DNA of 64,000 nt from Bryobacteraceae bacterium (lineage in GTDB: Bacteria > Acidobacteriota > Terriglobia > Bryobacterales > Bryobacteraceae): the NCBI GenBank assembly GCA_026129905.1, contig JAHCHE010000010.1:1-64000 (forward strand), given 5' to 3'. The notes under the pieces were generated by a model that saw nothing but the letters and a program-made list of their open reading frames with translations, ran no database searches and was not told the DNA's origin. The position numbers were made by a program, and so were the translations under genes. Each line of letters starts with the position of its first letter. Position 1 is the first letter of the stretch. Of the stretch, positions 1 to 8,104 are shown piece after piece.

Positions 1-62
1 GTCCAGTTTGCCCGGGGTGCCCGCCAGGCTCCTCCCCGGCTGGCCCCGCCTGGAGAACTGGC

Positions 63-92
63 TTGCATTGGTATATCCTGCGGAAATATTTT
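63..92 (+). promoter_or_regulatory. Candidate promoter of the M28 peptidase gene
   Basis: A TTGCAT hexamer at 63-68 and a TATTTT hexamer at 87-92 are separated by 18 bp and lie about 45 bp before the peptidase start. This fits a housekeeping-type promoter, but both hexamers are imperfect and nothing else supports it. Confidence 0.3.
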
Positions 93-135
93 CGTTTCAG
101 AACGCCGCCCGAAGGGATGGGCGTCGAGGAGGGTC

Positions 136-1911
136 ATGGTGCGTACGCGCGGGTTTCAGCGGATGGGCTTCGCCTCTGCCCGGTCGGTCCGGACGGTGGT
201 GAAGGCATGCCGCCTCCTGGCTATCGCTTTGCCGCTTTCCACGCTGGGCTTCGCGGAGAGCGTGGATCTCGGCGCCGTCCATCGCATCCGCGGCGAGGCG
301 TTCACCAACTCGAGCATCCCCGACTATCTCTTCCACGTCGTCGAAGTTTTTGGAACGCGCCTCACCGGTTCGCCCGGCTTCAAGAAAGCCGCCGATTTCT
401 CCGAAAAGCGCATGCAGGAGTGGGGCCTTGCGAATGTCCGCCAGGAGCCCTGGGGACCCTTCGGCCGTAGTTGGTCCTACAGCCGCTTCTCCGCTCACCT
501 GATCGAGCCGCAGTATGAAACGCTGATCGGCGTGCCGATGGCATGGAGTCCTTCAACCAGCGGCGCCGTCTCCGGGACGCCGGTCATCGCCGTTCTGAAA
601 CGTTCGCCGACGCTCCGCCGCGACGAGGAGGCGGTCGCGAAATTCATCGAAGCAAACAAGGGGAAACTCGCCGGCGCCATCGTGCTGATCGAGGCGCCGC
701 GCGACCCCGGCGTGATCGACGCGCCGCTGTTCGCCAGGTTCTCCGACGCCCAACTGGCGGAACGGGAGCAGGCGCAGGTTGCCGGCCGCCCGATCGACTA
801 CGAAGATCCCGATCTCGAGGTCCCGGCCGATCCCAAGGCGCGCAGCGACTTCTCCGCCCAGGCGCCCGCATGGTTCCGCCACTTCGACCGGGAGGGCAAG
901 CGGCGCGTCCAGAACCTCCTCAACAAGTTCCTCACGGCCGAGGGCGTGCGCCTGGTGATTCATCCCGGTTTCACCGGCAGCGGCGGCACGGTGTTTCCGC
1001 CGAATCCTCCCCACGCCGGCGCTTGTAGCGGCGCCGCGGGAAGCCGCCATCCGGAGGACCCCATCCCGCCGCCCACCATCGCCCTGACGCCGGAGCATTA
1101 CAACCGTCTCTTCCGGCTTGTCGCGAATGGCATCCGGCCCAGGATCGAGGTCGAGGTGGAAGCGTCGTTTCACACCGAAGGCGTGCATGCGGTGAACGTG
1201 ACCGGCGAGTTGCCCGGCGGATCGAAGAAGGACGAGGTCGTGATGATCGGCGCGCACCTCGATTCGGTCGGCGCCGGACTCGGCGCTACCGACAACGCCG
1301 CCGGCTGCGCCGTGACCATGGAAGCCATGCGGATTCTCAGAGCGCTCAAGCTCCCCCTGAACCGAACCGTGCGCATCGCCTTGTGGGGCGGGGAGGAGGA
1401 GGGTTTCATGGGATCTACCGCGTATGTCCGGCAGCGCTTTGGCGAACCGGAAACCATGACCCTTCGCGGCGAACACGCGAAGCTGAGCGCGTATTTCAAC
1501 CTCGACAACGGTACAGGCAAGATTCGAGGCGTCTACCTGCAGGGCAACGACATGTCGCGCCCGATCTTCGCCGCCTGGCTCGAACCATTTCGCGACCTGG
1601 GCGCCGGTTCGCTGACCATCCGCAACACCGGCGGGACGGACCACCTGCCGTTTAACGCGGTGGGCCTGCCGGCGTTCCAGTTCATCCAGGACCCGGCGGA
1701 ATACGAAACGCGCAGTCACCACTCGAACATGGACCTCTACGACCGAATCCAACTGGCGGACCTCAAACAGGCCGCGGCCATCGTCGCCGCTTTTGCCTAT
1801 CACGCCGCCAATCGGGACGAGATGCTGCCCCGCAAACCGCTCCCGCCCCCGCAGCCGAAGGAACGGCCGCGCCGCCACGCCGGGGAAGCCGCCAGCGGCT
1901 CGGGAGAATAA
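136..1911 (+). CDS. Secreted M28-family zinc aminopeptidase
   Basis: The 591-aa product has a basic N-terminus and a hydrophobic stretch ending near GFAES, so it is probably exported. Residues about 130-340 look like the protease-associated insert of this family. The M28 metal centre follows: IGAHLDSV near residue 374, GATDNAAG near 387, WGGEEEGF near 420, and a late HHSNMDLYD near 528. All expected zinc ligands are visible, so it should be an active exopeptidase acting outside the cytoplasm. The ATG at 136 follows GAGGAGGG at a good distance. The C-terminal 30 residues are proline- and arginine-rich and dispensable-looking. Substrate is unknown. Confidence 0.88.
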   Translation: MVRTRGFQRMGFASARSVRTVVKACRLLAIALPLSTLGFAESVDLGAVHRIRGEAFTNSSIPDYLFHVVEVFGTRLTGSPGFKKAADFSEKRMQEWGLANVRQEPWGPFGRSWSYSRFSAHLIEPQYETLIGVPMAWSPSTSGAVSGTPVIAVLKRSPTLRRDEEAVAKFIEANKGKLAGAIVLIEAPRDPGVIDAPLFARFSDAQLAEREQAQVAGRPIDYEDPDLEVPADPKARSDFSAQAPAWFRHFDREGKRRVQNLLNKFLTAEGVRLVIHPGFTGSGGTVFPPNPPHAGACSGAAGSRHPEDPIPPPTIALTPEHYNRLFRLVANGIRPRIEVEVEASFHTEGVHAVNVTGELPGGSKKDEVVMIGAHLDSVGAGLGATDNAAGCAVTMEAMRILRALKLPLNRTVRIALWGGEEEGFMGSTAYVRQRFGEPETMTLRGEHAKLSAYFNLDNGTGKIRGVYLQGNDMSRPIFAAWLEPFRDLGAGSLTIRNTGGTDHLPFNAVGLPAFQFIQDPAEYETRSHHSNMDLYDRIQLADLKQAAAIVAAFAYHAANRDEMLPRKPLPPPQPKERPRRHAGEAASGSGE

Positions 1912-2078
1912 AAGAGTCCACGGCGGAACCGCGCTCTTACCGGTCTCCCGGAGTAGTGCCCAACGCTCCGTCGACGCCACGGCGCCAACAGTGGCTTCCA
2001 CCGAGGCTGTTGACTCGCCGGAACGGTAACCCTCGGCACGCCCCCGTTGTAGAATCGGAATACTTTGCGGAGGGGACC

Positions 2079-2501
2079 ATGTCACGAAAATCGAGGATGC
2101 TCGCGGGTATCCTCCTCGTCGTTCTACCCACAGTCGTGTACGGTGGATTGACCCTACTCCGTCTGCTGATCGGGCAGGCGCCGGGTTATATGGACAATCC
2201 GCTACGGCAGGATCTTTGGCGCACTGGGCACGCGCATGCGGGTGTGTATCTCGTCTTGTCGCTCGTCATGCTCCGATATGTGGACGAGGCGGTCCTTTCA
2301 CCCTTTTGGAGGTGGCTTGCGCGCGGCGGTGTACCAATCGCCGCAATTCTGATCCCGGCTGCATTCTTCCTCTCTGTCGCGTCCCCGGCCGCGGAGCAGC
2401 CGAATGGTCTGATCAATCTGGCCTACATCGGCGCAGGGTTTCTCGGCGCCGCCGTCCTTACTCTTGGAATCGGGCTGATTCGGGCCGCGCGGCGTACGTG
2501 A
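2079..2501 (+). CDS. Small integral membrane protein of unknown function
   Basis: A 140-aa protein with about four hydrophobic segments (near residues 7-27, 50-65, 80-100 and 112-133), so an inner-membrane protein. The ATG at 2079 is chosen because GCGGAGGGG lies 4-12 nt upstream; longer in-frame readings begin in non-hydrophobic sequence. A TAGAAT hexamer at 2050-2055 could be its -10 element. It ends 26 bp before the convergent dapD gene. I do not recognise the family. Confidence 0.7.
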   Translation: MSRKSRMLAGILLVVLPTVVYGGLTLLRLLIGQAPGYMDNPLRQDLWRTGHAHAGVYLVLSLVMLRYVDEAVLSPFWRWLARGGVPIAAILIPAAFFLSVASPAAEQPNGLINLAYIGAGFLGAAVLTLGIGLIRAARRT

Positions 2502-2527
2502 GGGGCTCGGCGTTGTCGCGACGTTGT

Positions 2528-3382
2528 CTAGCGGAGCAACTGTTCCAACTGAATCTTCGCGTCGGTCTTCGAATCGCGATACTTGACGATCACCGGCGTG
2601 TACAGGCTGATCCCCTGCGCCGCGCCCGGCCCAGCCTTGATCGCGCGCGACCCGGCCACCACGACCGCCTCTGGCGGAATCACCAGCGGCGTTTCCTCGC
2701 CGGCCGAGATCACGCGGTCGTTCACCAGGTCGAATACCGGGGTCGAGCGGTTCAGGATCACGCCCGTGCCCAGCACCGCGCGCCGCTTGACGATTGCGCC
2801 CTCGTAGACGCCGCAGTTGCCGCCCATCAGCACTTCGTCTTCGACGATCACCGGCATCGCGCCTACCGGCTCCAGCACGCCACCGATCTGCGCGGCCGCG
2901 GAGATGTGGCAGTTGCGCCCCACCTGCGCGCAGCTTCCGATCAGCGCGTGCGAATCCACCATCGTCCCGTCGCCCACCCAGGCTCCGGCGTTGATGTACA
3001 TCGGCGGCATGCAGGTGACGCCCCGGCCGATGTAGCAGCCGTCGCGGATCGACGATCCGCCCGGAACGATCCGGACGCCCGTCTCGGCCGTGATGCGCCG
3101 CGCCGGGTAGGTGGCTTTGTCGAACCAGGGCTGGCGCGACCGGTCGATCGACATGTCCACGATCTCGCCCATGCGAAAGCCCAGCAGGATGCCCTTTTTC
3201 ACCCAGCCGTTCACGCGCCAGCCGGTGGGCGATCCGGCGTCCGGTTCCGCCGCGCGGACATCGCCCCGGTTCAATGCGTCTTTGAACGCCTGGAACAGGC
3301 TGAAGTGCGATTCCTCGTAACGCTCGGGCCGCGCGTCGAACAGCGCCTCGATCTCAGATTGCAACGGTGGCTCTCCCGGCAA
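2528..3382 (-). CDS. dapD: Tetrahydrodipicolinate N-succinyltransferase
   Basis: The 284-aa protein has the DapD build: a helical N-terminal part, then hexapeptide repeats forming a left-handed beta helix (for example GSSIRDGCYIGRGV, GAWVGDGTMVDSHALIG, AQVGRNCHISAAAQIGG). It transfers a succinyl group from succinyl-CoA to tetrahydrodipicolinate in the cytoplasmic succinylase route to meso-diaminopimelate and lysine. The only usable start is TTG at 3382, since an in-frame stop lies just upstream. It overlaps the end of dapA by 29 bp, so the two are translationally linked. Length is normal for the family. Confidence 0.93.
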   Translation of the reverse strand: MPGEPPLQSEIEALFDARPERYEESHFSLFQAFKDALNRGDVRAAEPDAGSPTGWRVNGWVKKGILLGFRMGEIVDMSIDRSRQPWFDKATYPARRITAETGVRIVPGGSSIRDGCYIGRGVTCMPPMYINAGAWVGDGTMVDSHALIGSCAQVGRNCHISAAAQIGGVLEPVGAMPVIVEDEVLMGGNCGVYEGAIVKRRAVLGTGVILNRSTPVFDLVNDRVISAGEETPLVIPPEAVVVAGSRAIKAGPGAAQGISLYTPVIVKYRDSKTDAKIQLEQLLR

Positions 3383-4256
3383 CCGGAATTCCCACGTCCG
3401 TCAGGACCCTCTCGATCTTGCACCGGTTGTCGGCGGTCGGCGGCGTCAGCGGCAGACGCCACACCGGCTCCAGCAATCCCATCAGCGACAGCGCCGTCTT
3501 CACCGGGATCGGGTTCGATTCGATGAAGTTGACCTCCATCAGCGGCAGGTACTGGTGTTGCAGCCTGCGCGCTTTCGGGAAATCGTTCGCCAGGCAGGCC
3601 TGCGCCAGTTCGGTCATCTCCGCGGGGATCTCGTTCGAAGCTACGGAAATGACGCCTTTGCCTCCCAGCGCCATTAGCGGCAGCGTCACCGAATCGTCGC
3701 CCGAGAGAATCAGGAAGTCGTCGGGCGTCTCCCGCGCCACCTGCGCCATTTGCGCGATGTTGCCCGACGCCTCCTTGACGCCCACGATATTGTCGATGCC
3801 GGCCAGCCGCGCCAGCGTTGCCGGGAGTACGTTGATGCCGGTGCGGCTCCACACGCTGTAGACGACGATCGGGATGCGAATGCCGCCGGCGATCGTCTTG
3901 TAATGCTGGTAGAGGCCCTCCTGCGTCGGCTTGTTGTAGTAGGGAGTCACCGACAGGATGCCGTCCGCTCCCATCGACTCCAGTTCGCGGGCCAGTTCGA
4001 CGACTTTGGCGGTGTTGTAGCCTCCCGCGCCGGCCAGCACGGGGACCTTGCCCTTGGCTTCCTCGAGCGCGATCTCCACCACGCGAAGGTGCTCCTGGCG
4101 GCTGAGCGTGGGGCTTTCTCCGGTGGTGCCGCAGGGTACCAGGAAATTGATCCCCGCCTCAATTTGGCGGCGGACCAGCTTCCGTAAAGCGGCTTCGTCC
4201 AGTGACCCGTCGGACTGGAACGGCGTGACCAGGGCAGTGCCGCATCCCGTGAACAT
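3354..4256 (-). CDS. dapA: 4-hydroxy-tetrahydrodipicolinate synthase
   Basis: A 300-aa TIM-barrel aldolase that condenses pyruvate with aspartate semialdehyde, the first committed step to diaminopimelate and lysine. The family signatures are present: GTALVTPF at the N-terminus, CGTTGESPTLS, YYNKPTQEG (with the catalytic tyrosine) and GVKEASG (Schiff-base lysine). The ATG at 4256 is preferred over an upstream frame extension because GGGGAGGT sits 6 nt before it and the protein then begins at the usual MFTGCGTA. dapD follows in the same transcript with a 29-bp overlap. Confidence 0.95.
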   Translation of the reverse strand: MFTGCGTALVTPFQSDGSLDEAALRKLVRRQIEAGINFLVPCGTTGESPTLSRQEHLRVVEIALEEAKGKVPVLAGAGGYNTAKVVELARELESMGADGILSVTPYYNKPTQEGLYQHYKTIAGGIRIPIVVYSVWSRTGINVLPATLARLAGIDNIVGVKEASGNIAQMAQVARETPDDFLILSGDDSVTLPLMALGGKGVISVASNEIPAEMTELAQACLANDFPKARRLQHQYLPLMEVNFIESNPIPVKTALSLMGLLEPVWRLPLTPPTADNRCKIERVLTDVGIPVAGRATVAI

Positions 4257-4348
4257 GATGACCTCCCCGTCTAGGCTAGCAGGTTTTCCCCACGGGGTAG
4301 AATGAACGCCGCGCCGCACGGTTACGCCCGGCCGCGGAAACCCTTGAT

Positions 4349-4391
4349 GAAAAAAACCCGGAGGGGAACCCTTGCGGGCGCCCTCCGGGTT
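4349..4391 (-). terminator. Rho-independent terminator after the Spy-like gene
   Basis: On the minus strand an 11-bp perfect stem (AACCCGGAGGG at 4381-4391 pairing with CCCTCCGGGTT at 4355-4365) is followed by a run of T residues (4349-4354). It lies 16 bp past the stop codon at 4408 and separates this gene from dapA. Confidence 0.92.
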
Positions 4392-4407
4392 GCGCTTGCC
4401 TGAACTT

Positions 4408-4950
4408 TTAGCGGCGCAGCCGGCGCGGGCCGAACTCCCCGTCGAACGGTCTGCCTCCCGGCATCCCCATCATTCCACCGGCCTCCGGACCTCCGCCGGC
4501 CGGCCTCTCCAGCAGGTTCAGCGCGCGGGCCTGGCCGATTGCCGGAACCAGCCCGGCCGCTTCTTCGATTTTCTTCAGCGTCTCCTGCTGCGTCGCGTTC
4601 AGCACGGCCACCGCCTGCTTGTGGTACGAAGCGTTGGTGTCCCGGATCTGCTCGCGCAGTGTTTTCGAAGCGAGTACCAGGTTGCCGATCGCCGCGGCGT
4701 CGCTGCCTTGATCCAACAGGGTCCTCATCGACGCGCGGTTTTCGCGCAGCTTCTGCAGCACGGACTTGGTTTCGTCGAATTGCGCCTTCCGCAGCTCGCG
4801 CAGTTTCGTCACCTGGTCGTCGGTGAGACTCAGCGCCGATTTCAGCGCCTCGCCTCCGCCGCGAGGACCCATCGGCCCCCCTCGCCCCGGACCAGGCTGC
4901 GCGGCGAGAACAGCGGCAAATACAAATAAGGGTAAAACCCTCAGCATCAT
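4408..4950 (-). CDS. Spy/CpxP-like periplasmic protein
   Basis: A 180-aa exported protein: signal peptide MMLRVLPLFVFAAVLAAQ, then a glycine/proline linker, then a long helical region beginning LTDDQVTKLRELR, an LTxxQ-type motif typical of the Spy/CpxP/heavy-metal-resistance fold. The C-terminus is glycine-, methionine- and arginine-rich. Such proteins act as periplasmic chaperones or metal-stress proteins; the exact role here is unknown. AGGAGGATC precedes the ATG at 4950, and a strong terminator follows, so it is transcribed alone. Confidence 0.75.
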   Translation of the reverse strand: MMLRVLPLFVFAAVLAAQPGPGRGGPMGPRGGGEALKSALSLTDDQVTKLRELRKAQFDETKSVLQKLRENRASMRTLLDQGSDAAAIGNLVLASKTLREQIRDTNASYHKQAVAVLNATQQETLKKIEEAAGLVPAIGQARALNLLERPAGGGPEAGGMMGMPGGRPFDGEFGPRRLRR

Positions 4951-5120
4951 CTAGATCCTCCTCTAGGTCCGCCGCCCGGTCTGGGCGGCCCCGGCGGCTT
5001 GTGTTTCCGCCTTCCACTTTCCAAGACGAAGTCCCGTAACGGCCAGTTTACGTGGGCGTGAAGATTCGTCATCCATTGGAGCGCGCGTCCGCTTTGGCCG
5101 ATAGGTAAGTTGAAGGCAAT

Positions 5121-5459
5121 ATGAAAGGCAATCCCGCCAAACTGCGACGCGCCCCCCGCGTCCCGCTGAACAGCCGGATCCGCTTGTGCTGGGCCAACGA
5201 GCGCGGCGAGAACTTCGTCGCGTATGGCCGCACGACCGATATCTCCGAAGTCGGCCTCAGCGTCCAGACCGAAGTCCCGCTGCTGCCGCACAGCTACGTC
5301 AGTTTCCGCATCGCCGCGGAGAACCTGGAAGGTTCCGCCTCCGTCCGCCACGTCAAACGCGCGGGACTCAAGTACACGATCGGGCTCGATTTTACGGGCG
5401 GGCTCCGCTGGAACAACGATCCGCCTCCTCCGGCGCCGCCGCCCGTTCCGGCGGATTAG
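5121..5459 (+). CDS. PilZ-domain protein
   Basis: A 112-aa cytoplasmic protein made of one PilZ domain. The c-di-GMP contact motifs are visible: RRAPR near residue 9 (RxxxR) and DISEVG near residue 40 ([D/N]xSxxG). The last residues are proline-rich. PilZ domains bind cyclic di-GMP and relay it to motility or surface functions. GAAGG precedes the ATG. The 3' end overlaps the convergent ABC ATPase gene by 4 bp. Confidence 0.85.
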   Translation: MKGNPAKLRRAPRVPLNSRIRLCWANERGENFVAYGRTTDISEVGLSVQTEVPLLPHSYVSFRIAAENLEGSASVRHVKRAGLKYTIGLDFTGGLRWNNDPPPPAPPPVPAD

Positions 5460-6418
5460 CCCGGAAAGCGCAGTTCGTCCGCCGCGCTCCACCAGACGTG
5501 GATCGCTTGTCCCGGCTGGAAGTCGCCGTCCAGCCGCGAAACTTCGGCCGTCACCGCCTCGCCCCCGGCCAGTTCCGCTTCCACATGCACGCAGTTGCCG
5601 AGGAAGACGGTGTTGCGTACCGTCGCCGGCAGCGATCGGACCTCGCCTTCCGGCGGCCGGCTTGCCACCCGCGTCGCTTCCGGCCGCACGCCCGCGCCGT
5701 TCACCCAGTTCACCGCGCCGAGAAACGACGCCACAAAACGGGTGCGCGGCCGCAGGTAGGCCTCCTGCGGCGTCCCCACCTGTTGGAGCGCTCCCTCGTT
5801 CATCACCGCGATCCGATCCGACAGCGACAGCGCCTCCTCCTGGTCGTGCGTGACGAACAGGAACGTGACGCCCACGCGCCGTTGCAGGCTCTTCAACTCG
5901 GCTCGCATTTGTTTCCGCAGTTTCGGATCCAGCGCCGAGAGCGGCTCGTCCAGCAGAAGCACGTCCGGCGCGACAGCCAGCGCCCGCGCCAGCGCCACCC
6001 GCTGCCGCTCGCCGCCGGAAATCTGCGATGGCCGGCGCGACTCTTTGCCCGCCAATTCCACCAGCGCGAGGAGTTCCCGCACCCGGGCGTCGACGTCCTT
6101 GAGACCCCGCCGCCGCGGGCCGAACGCCACATTGTCCCGCACCGTCAGATGCGGAAACAGCGCGTAGTTCTGGAACACCGTGCTCACGTTCCGCTCGTAC
6201 GGTCTCAGATGGTCGATGCGCCCGCCGTTGAGAAGGATCTCGCCCGCCGTCGGCTGCTCGAAGCCACCCACCAGCCGCAGCGTGGTCGTCTTGCCGCAAC
6301 CCGAGGGTCCCAGCAGCGAGAAGAACGTTCCCCGTTCGATCGCGAACGAAACGTCGTCTACGGCCCGGTGCGTCGGGTAGTGTTTGGAAACCTGGCGTAG
6401 CTCCAGAACCGGTCCCAT
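5456..6418 (-). CDS. ABC transporter ATP-binding protein (PotA/UgpC/MalK type)
   Basis: A 320-aa ATPase with Walker A GPSGCGKTTTLR near residue 36, Q-loop FQNYALFPHLTV, signature ISGGERQRVALARAL near 133, Walker B VLLLDEPLSALD near 154 and the H-loop THD near 190, followed by a TOBE-like domain from about residue 240. This layout belongs to importers of polyamines, sugars or anions. No permease or binding-protein gene is adjacent, so it is either an orphan or a shared ATPase. It lies 45 bp downstream of an exported protein gene in a minus-strand run that begins with a GH13 phosphorylase, which hints at sugar uptake. Confidence 0.88.
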   Translation of the reverse strand: MGPVLELRQVSKHYPTHRAVDDVSFAIERGTFFSLLGPSGCGKTTTLRLVGGFEQPTAGEILLNGGRIDHLRPYERNVSTVFQNYALFPHLTVRDNVAFGPRRRGLKDVDARVRELLALVELAGKESRRPSQISGGERQRVALARALAVAPDVLLLDEPLSALDPKLRKQMRAELKSLQRRVGVTFLFVTHDQEEALSLSDRIAVMNEGALQQVGTPQEAYLRPRTRFVASFLGAVNWVNGAGVRPEATRVASRPPEGEVRSLPATVRNTVFLGNCVHVEAELAGGEAVTAEVSRLDGDFQPGQAIHVWWSAADELRFPG

Positions 6419-6463
6419 GTATTAAGGAGATGGTAGCGCACGCACGTTACAGCGGCGGTTCGC

Positions 6464-8041
6464 TCACGGCTGAACCGCTTTCACCGTGATGTGTACGGGC
6501 TCATTCGGCTTCAGGACGAGTTCGAAGTCCCACAGCTCTCTGCCATCGAGAATCCGCGGAGGCTGGCCGGCGATCGCCACCTCGTACTTCAACCCCTCTT
6601 CCACGGTGAACCACTCCGGAAACTGGTTGATGCGCGCATAGTCGAACGGCAGCCGCAGGTACTCGCGGTGGCGCTTCCGGTCGAAGCGCAGCTTTCCTCG
6701 CCACGGCCGCGCGTTTCGCGCAAACACGCGCACCGTCCCGCCGGCCGTGCGCGTCGCGCCCAGATCCAGGTCCTCGCGCCAGGGCGATGCGGAGATGCCT
6801 TGCGTCTTCCAGAAGGCGTACATCAGCGCCGTTCGCGCGCTGTTGCCGTCGCCGTGCCAGCCTTCGACGATGCCGTCGTCGCCCTGCTTGGAAAACAGGA
6901 TCTCCATCGAACGGTCCACCCAGCCGGCGGCGCTCTCCACCGGAATGCGGTTCAGAAGATTAATGCCGCCCTCGACCGAGTCGGCATAACCGTCGGCCCC
7001 GCCCCGCTCCCATGGAAAATCGAGGTATTTGTGAATATTGGTCAACACAAACTCGACGGCCGCCCGGTATTTCGGCTCGCTGTCGATTTCGGCGACCGTG
7101 AGAAAGGCGTTGTAGTTATACCCCCAGTTATCCGTGAGATCGCGGTCGAGTATCTCGCCGGTCACGGGGCTCACGGTGTGGTACAGGAGTCCGTCTTCGT
7201 TCCTTGCCGCTTCGAGAATGCGGTCGAGAATGGCGTGCATGCGCGGCCGGTAGCGCTCCCATCGCGCCGCATCCGTGCGGGCCGCGATGACGTACGCTTC
7301 CGCCAGCCCGCCGACGATCTCGCAGGAATGGTCGTCCAGTTGAAGACGCGGCGCCTCCAGAATGTGCTCGTGAAGGAAGTAGTGGTCCGCCAGCCGGAAC
7401 GCCCAGCGCCGGTACCTGTCCTCTCCCGTGGCCCAGTACAGCCGGCTGCACACCTGGAGCATGTTGCCGTTCACCTCCAGGCTGTCCGACGGCAGTTTGC
7501 CGCTCTCCGAATCGGCGTAGGCGTGCTTCCAGATGTCCTCGGTCATCCCTGTCATCCGGTCGAACCAGGGGCCTTTTCCCAGCCATTCCGTGATCGGGAT
7601 CAGGCCGTCCTTCGCGTATTCGGACGCGCCGAAGATCACGTCGGATAGGTTGTAGGGTTCCGGCCGGAATCCCTGGCGGTCGAACAGGAAATCGTCGGGC
7701 AGGCGATCCAGCCGGTTGGTTAGTCGCGTTTCCTGCTCCAGCATTCCGAGAAACGCCCGCTTCAGGTGATGGTGATCCGTGACAAACGCGGTCAGCAGGT
7801 AGAAGGGGAAGTTGTCCGCCGCGGCGTCCCGGGCGTTCCACAGCCAGTCCCGGGTCAGGTTCCGGGGCAGCAGGCCGCTCGCCGGGTCGGCCTGTCCCAA
7901 CCAGCCCCAGGCGAGGCGGTTGCACAGGCGGATGGCGCGGCTCGCTTGCTTCGCGTTCGCCGCGGCTTCGGAGAAATCGTCCGCTCGCGCCGGCGCCAAG
8001 GCGAGCGAACCAAGAACGAGGAAAAAGACTGCTCGTGGCAC
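6464..8041 (-). CDS. Exported helical (alpha/alpha-barrel-like) protein, function unknown
   Basis: A 525-aa protein when started at the GTG at 8041, which gives a compact signal peptide (VPRAVFFLVLGSLALAPARA). The mature part is rich in W/Y/H-containing helices (WLGQADPASGLLP, DNWGYNYNAFLTV, YADSVEGGINLLNR), a texture like six-hairpin glycosidase-type barrels, with a beta-rich tail after about residue 420. I cannot name a family with certainty. A longer reading frame to 8077 exists but adds residues before the signal peptide. A TACACT hexamer ends 6 nt before the GTG, so it may be leaderless. It sits between a GH13 phosphorylase and an ABC ATPase. Confidence 0.7.
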   Translation of the reverse strand: MPRAVFFLVLGSLALAPARADDFSEAAANAKQASRAIRLCNRLAWGWLGQADPASGLLPRNLTRDWLWNARDAAADNFPFYLLTAFVTDHHHLKRAFLGMLEQETRLTNRLDRLPDDFLFDRQGFRPEPYNLSDVIFGASEYAKDGLIPITEWLGKGPWFDRMTGMTEDIWKHAYADSESGKLPSDSLEVNGNMLQVCSRLYWATGEDRYRRWAFRLADHYFLHEHILEAPRLQLDDHSCEIVGGLAEAYVIAARTDAARWERYRPRMHAILDRILEAARNEDGLLYHTVSPVTGEILDRDLTDNWGYNYNAFLTVAEIDSEPKYRAAVEFVLTNIHKYLDFPWERGGADGYADSVEGGINLLNRIPVESAAGWVDRSMEILFSKQGDDGIVEGWHGDGNSARTALMYAFWKTQGISASPWREDLDLGATRTAGGTVRVFARNARPWRGKLRFDRKRHREYLRLPFDYARINQFPEWFTVEEGLKYEVAIAGQPPRILDGRELWDFELVLKPNEPVHITVKAVQP

Positions 8042-8047
8042 GGCCCC

Positions 8048-8053
8048 AGTGTA
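8048..8053 (-). promoter_or_regulatory. Candidate -10 element for a leaderless start at 8041
   Basis: TACACT on the minus strand is separated by 6 nt from the GTG at 8041. With a usual 6-7 nt -10-to-start distance, transcription would begin at or next to the start codon. No convincing -35 is seen. Confidence 0.35.
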
Positions 8054-8104
8054 GAATCGGGGGTCGCGGCCGCGCAAGAGGCGGCGCTACTCCCGCCACT
8101 CCCG

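Noticed and set aside
1912-1938. Hairpin after the M28 peptidase stop as a terminator
   Set aside because: AAGAG/CTCTT and GCGG/CCGC arms pair, but no T run follows.
553-2085. Long open frame (510 codons) antisense to the M28 peptidase
   Set aside because: High-GC shadow frame: arginine/glycine-biased composition, no recognisable motif, and the opposite strand has a full M28 enzyme. The same applies to other long antisense frames over dapD, gltA, thiC and the GH2 gene.
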